A stretch of 64,000 nt of DNA from Anisus vortex. Lineage: Eukaryota > Mollusca > Gastropoda > Planorbidae. Below the pieces are notes generated by a model. It was given only the letters and a program-made list of their open reading frames with translations. It made no database searches and was not told the origin of the DNA. Location: contig OX421507.1 of assembly GCA_949126835.1 (NCBI GenBank), positions 33,932,082-33,996,081 of the forward strand, given 5' to 3'. This document shows positions 63,275 to 64,000 of the stretch, piece after piece (positions within the stretch are counted from its first letter, which is position 1; each line of letters starts with the position of its first letter). The translations under genes and the position numbers were made by a program.

Positions 63275-63648
63275 CGAAATAAGGAAATTACATACAGTTT
63301 AAGTGGGGAATTTCCTGTATATAAAAAAAAAAAATAATAGTTGTACATATTATTATGCTTGTTCAATGTTATGTACAGTACAAAAAGTCATTTAGAAAAA
63401 GGCATCAATAATAGTGAGTTAAATAGTTCAGGCAATTATGTAATATTTGAGAATAAAATTCAAGGGTTATAGAGGCAAAAATTGATAAACATATAATATA
63501 TATACATGTTCATTGCATTATTCAAAAAGCATTCAATTTTCATGATAAATGTTCACGAGAAGTTAAAATGATAAAGATGCCAAAATTTAAGGAATAAAGA
63601 AAAATCAGTAGGTAATGTCCCTATCAATCAGCATCATCCGGTACTATT
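63275..63648 (-). other. 3' internal non-coding region of the right-edge element
   Basis: About 370 bp of AT-rich DNA between the RNase H stop and the polypurine tract. No integrase follows RNase H, so integrase must lie upstream in the pol gene or be absent. Confidence 0.55.
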
Positions 63649-64000
63649 TTACATACGAGATAAAGTGTCTGCCACAACGTTATCTTTGCCTTTAATGTGG
63701 GCCAGATTTAAGTTGTAAGATTGGAGGAACAAACTCCAACGGATGAGTCTTTGATTTTGTTTTACCCTGGAAAGGAACACAAGGGGGTTATGGTCAGTTA
63801 AAATATCAACAGGATACGGTGATCCGTTTAGATAGAAGTCAAAGTGTTTAAGTGCCAGAATTAGCCCCAACAGCTCCTTCTCAATTGTGCTATAATTTCT
63901 TTCGTGTGGGTTGAATTTCTGAGAGTAATAGCAAAGAGGGTGTTCAAGGGAATCATCCCCCTCCTGAGATATTACTGCCCCCATGCCTGTATCACATGCG
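63649..64000 (-). CDS. Retrotransposon RNase H domain, C-terminal end of pol (partial)
   Basis: The frame is open to the window edge and enters as CDTGMGAVISQEG, the first RNase H motif with its catalytic Asp. It continues HPLCYYSQKFNPHERNYSTI, EKELLGLILALKHF (catalytic Glu), ILTDHNPLVFL (second Asp) and IKGKDNVVADTLSRM, then a stop. All motifs of a working Ty3/gypsy RNase H are intact. Pol ends right after RNase H, as in the Gmr1-like order (integrase before RT). It is related to, but not the same family as, the 20273 element. Confidence 0.9.
   Translation of the reverse strand, partial: ACDTGMGAVISQEGDDSLEHPLCYYSQKFNPHERNYSTIEKELLGLILALKHFDFYLNGSPYPVDILTDHNPLVFLSRVKQNQRLIRWSLFLQSYNLNLAHIKGKDNVVADTLSRM

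Overview
The window reads as AT-rich, repeat-saturated DNA from an invertebrate animal. A gastropod mollusc is my best guess, from the tRNA-derived SINE with a long conserved body, TTAGGG-type telomeric motifs, CR1/Jockey-like LINE tails and many short DNA transposons; this is inference, not a database match. No intact host gene is convincing. The only host-like coding trace is a 52-codon THAP zinc-finger segment at 41184-41342, which could be an exon or a transposase relic. Almost everything else that can be named is mobile or tandemly repeated DNA.

The centrepiece is an LTR retrotransposon at 20273-27084, coded on the minus strand. It has two 675-bp LTRs (two mismatches by eye), GTGT target duplications and one uninterrupted 1272-codon gag-pol frame. 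Integrase lies BEFORE reverse transcriptase, the order of the Gmr1-like branch of Ty3/gypsy, and the capsid resembles the SCAN domain. The frame stops just inside RT. The missing RT core and RNase H have been removed by an internal deletion that joins RT motif 2 to the last residues of RNase H. A solo LTR of the same family (17761-18434) sits in the opposite orientation inside a 12-bp minisatellite, with an AGAC duplication. A second, related element enters at the right edge: RNase H ending at a stop (63649-64000), polypurine tract near 63264, and a 3' LTR running left to about 62.2 kb. Further solo-LTR candidates lie at 11287-12557 and 40057-40444.

DNA transposons are mostly non-autonomous. 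They include a 505-bp hAT-type element (5932-6436) with an 8-bp duplication; a hAT family with CAGGGGTCGGCAACC ends (28139, 33325, 39170, 60850) next to a ZBED-like transposase relic (29850-30350, minus); TA-flanked CTCCCTTTATTT elements in tandem (8656-9574); a family with ends related to AGACTATAATAAGATGGACC (3033, 11044, 28485, 28650, 50655); and foldbacks at 335, 2652 and 16858. Two SINE families are scattered throughout, in one place nested (SINE2 inside SINE1 at 59527-59798). LINE remains are 5'-truncated tails and one RT fragment (30730-31186) carrying a telomere-like insertion.

Tandem arrays are very prominent: units of 21 bp (7274-7840), 33 bp (27188-28116), 37 bp (33641-33889), 35 bp (35502-35786), 31 bp (42661-43152), a nearly C-free AAAG/AAATA tract of about 1.57 kb (43896-45465), 33 bp (53234-54101) and 27 bp with a 324-bp higher-order period (54441-55322), plus (GA)n, (CT)n, (TATC)n and (TA)n tracts. 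The long open frames over these arrays follow from unit lengths divisible by three and are not called as genes. Coordinates of repeats are by eye, usually good to a few bases at the ends.
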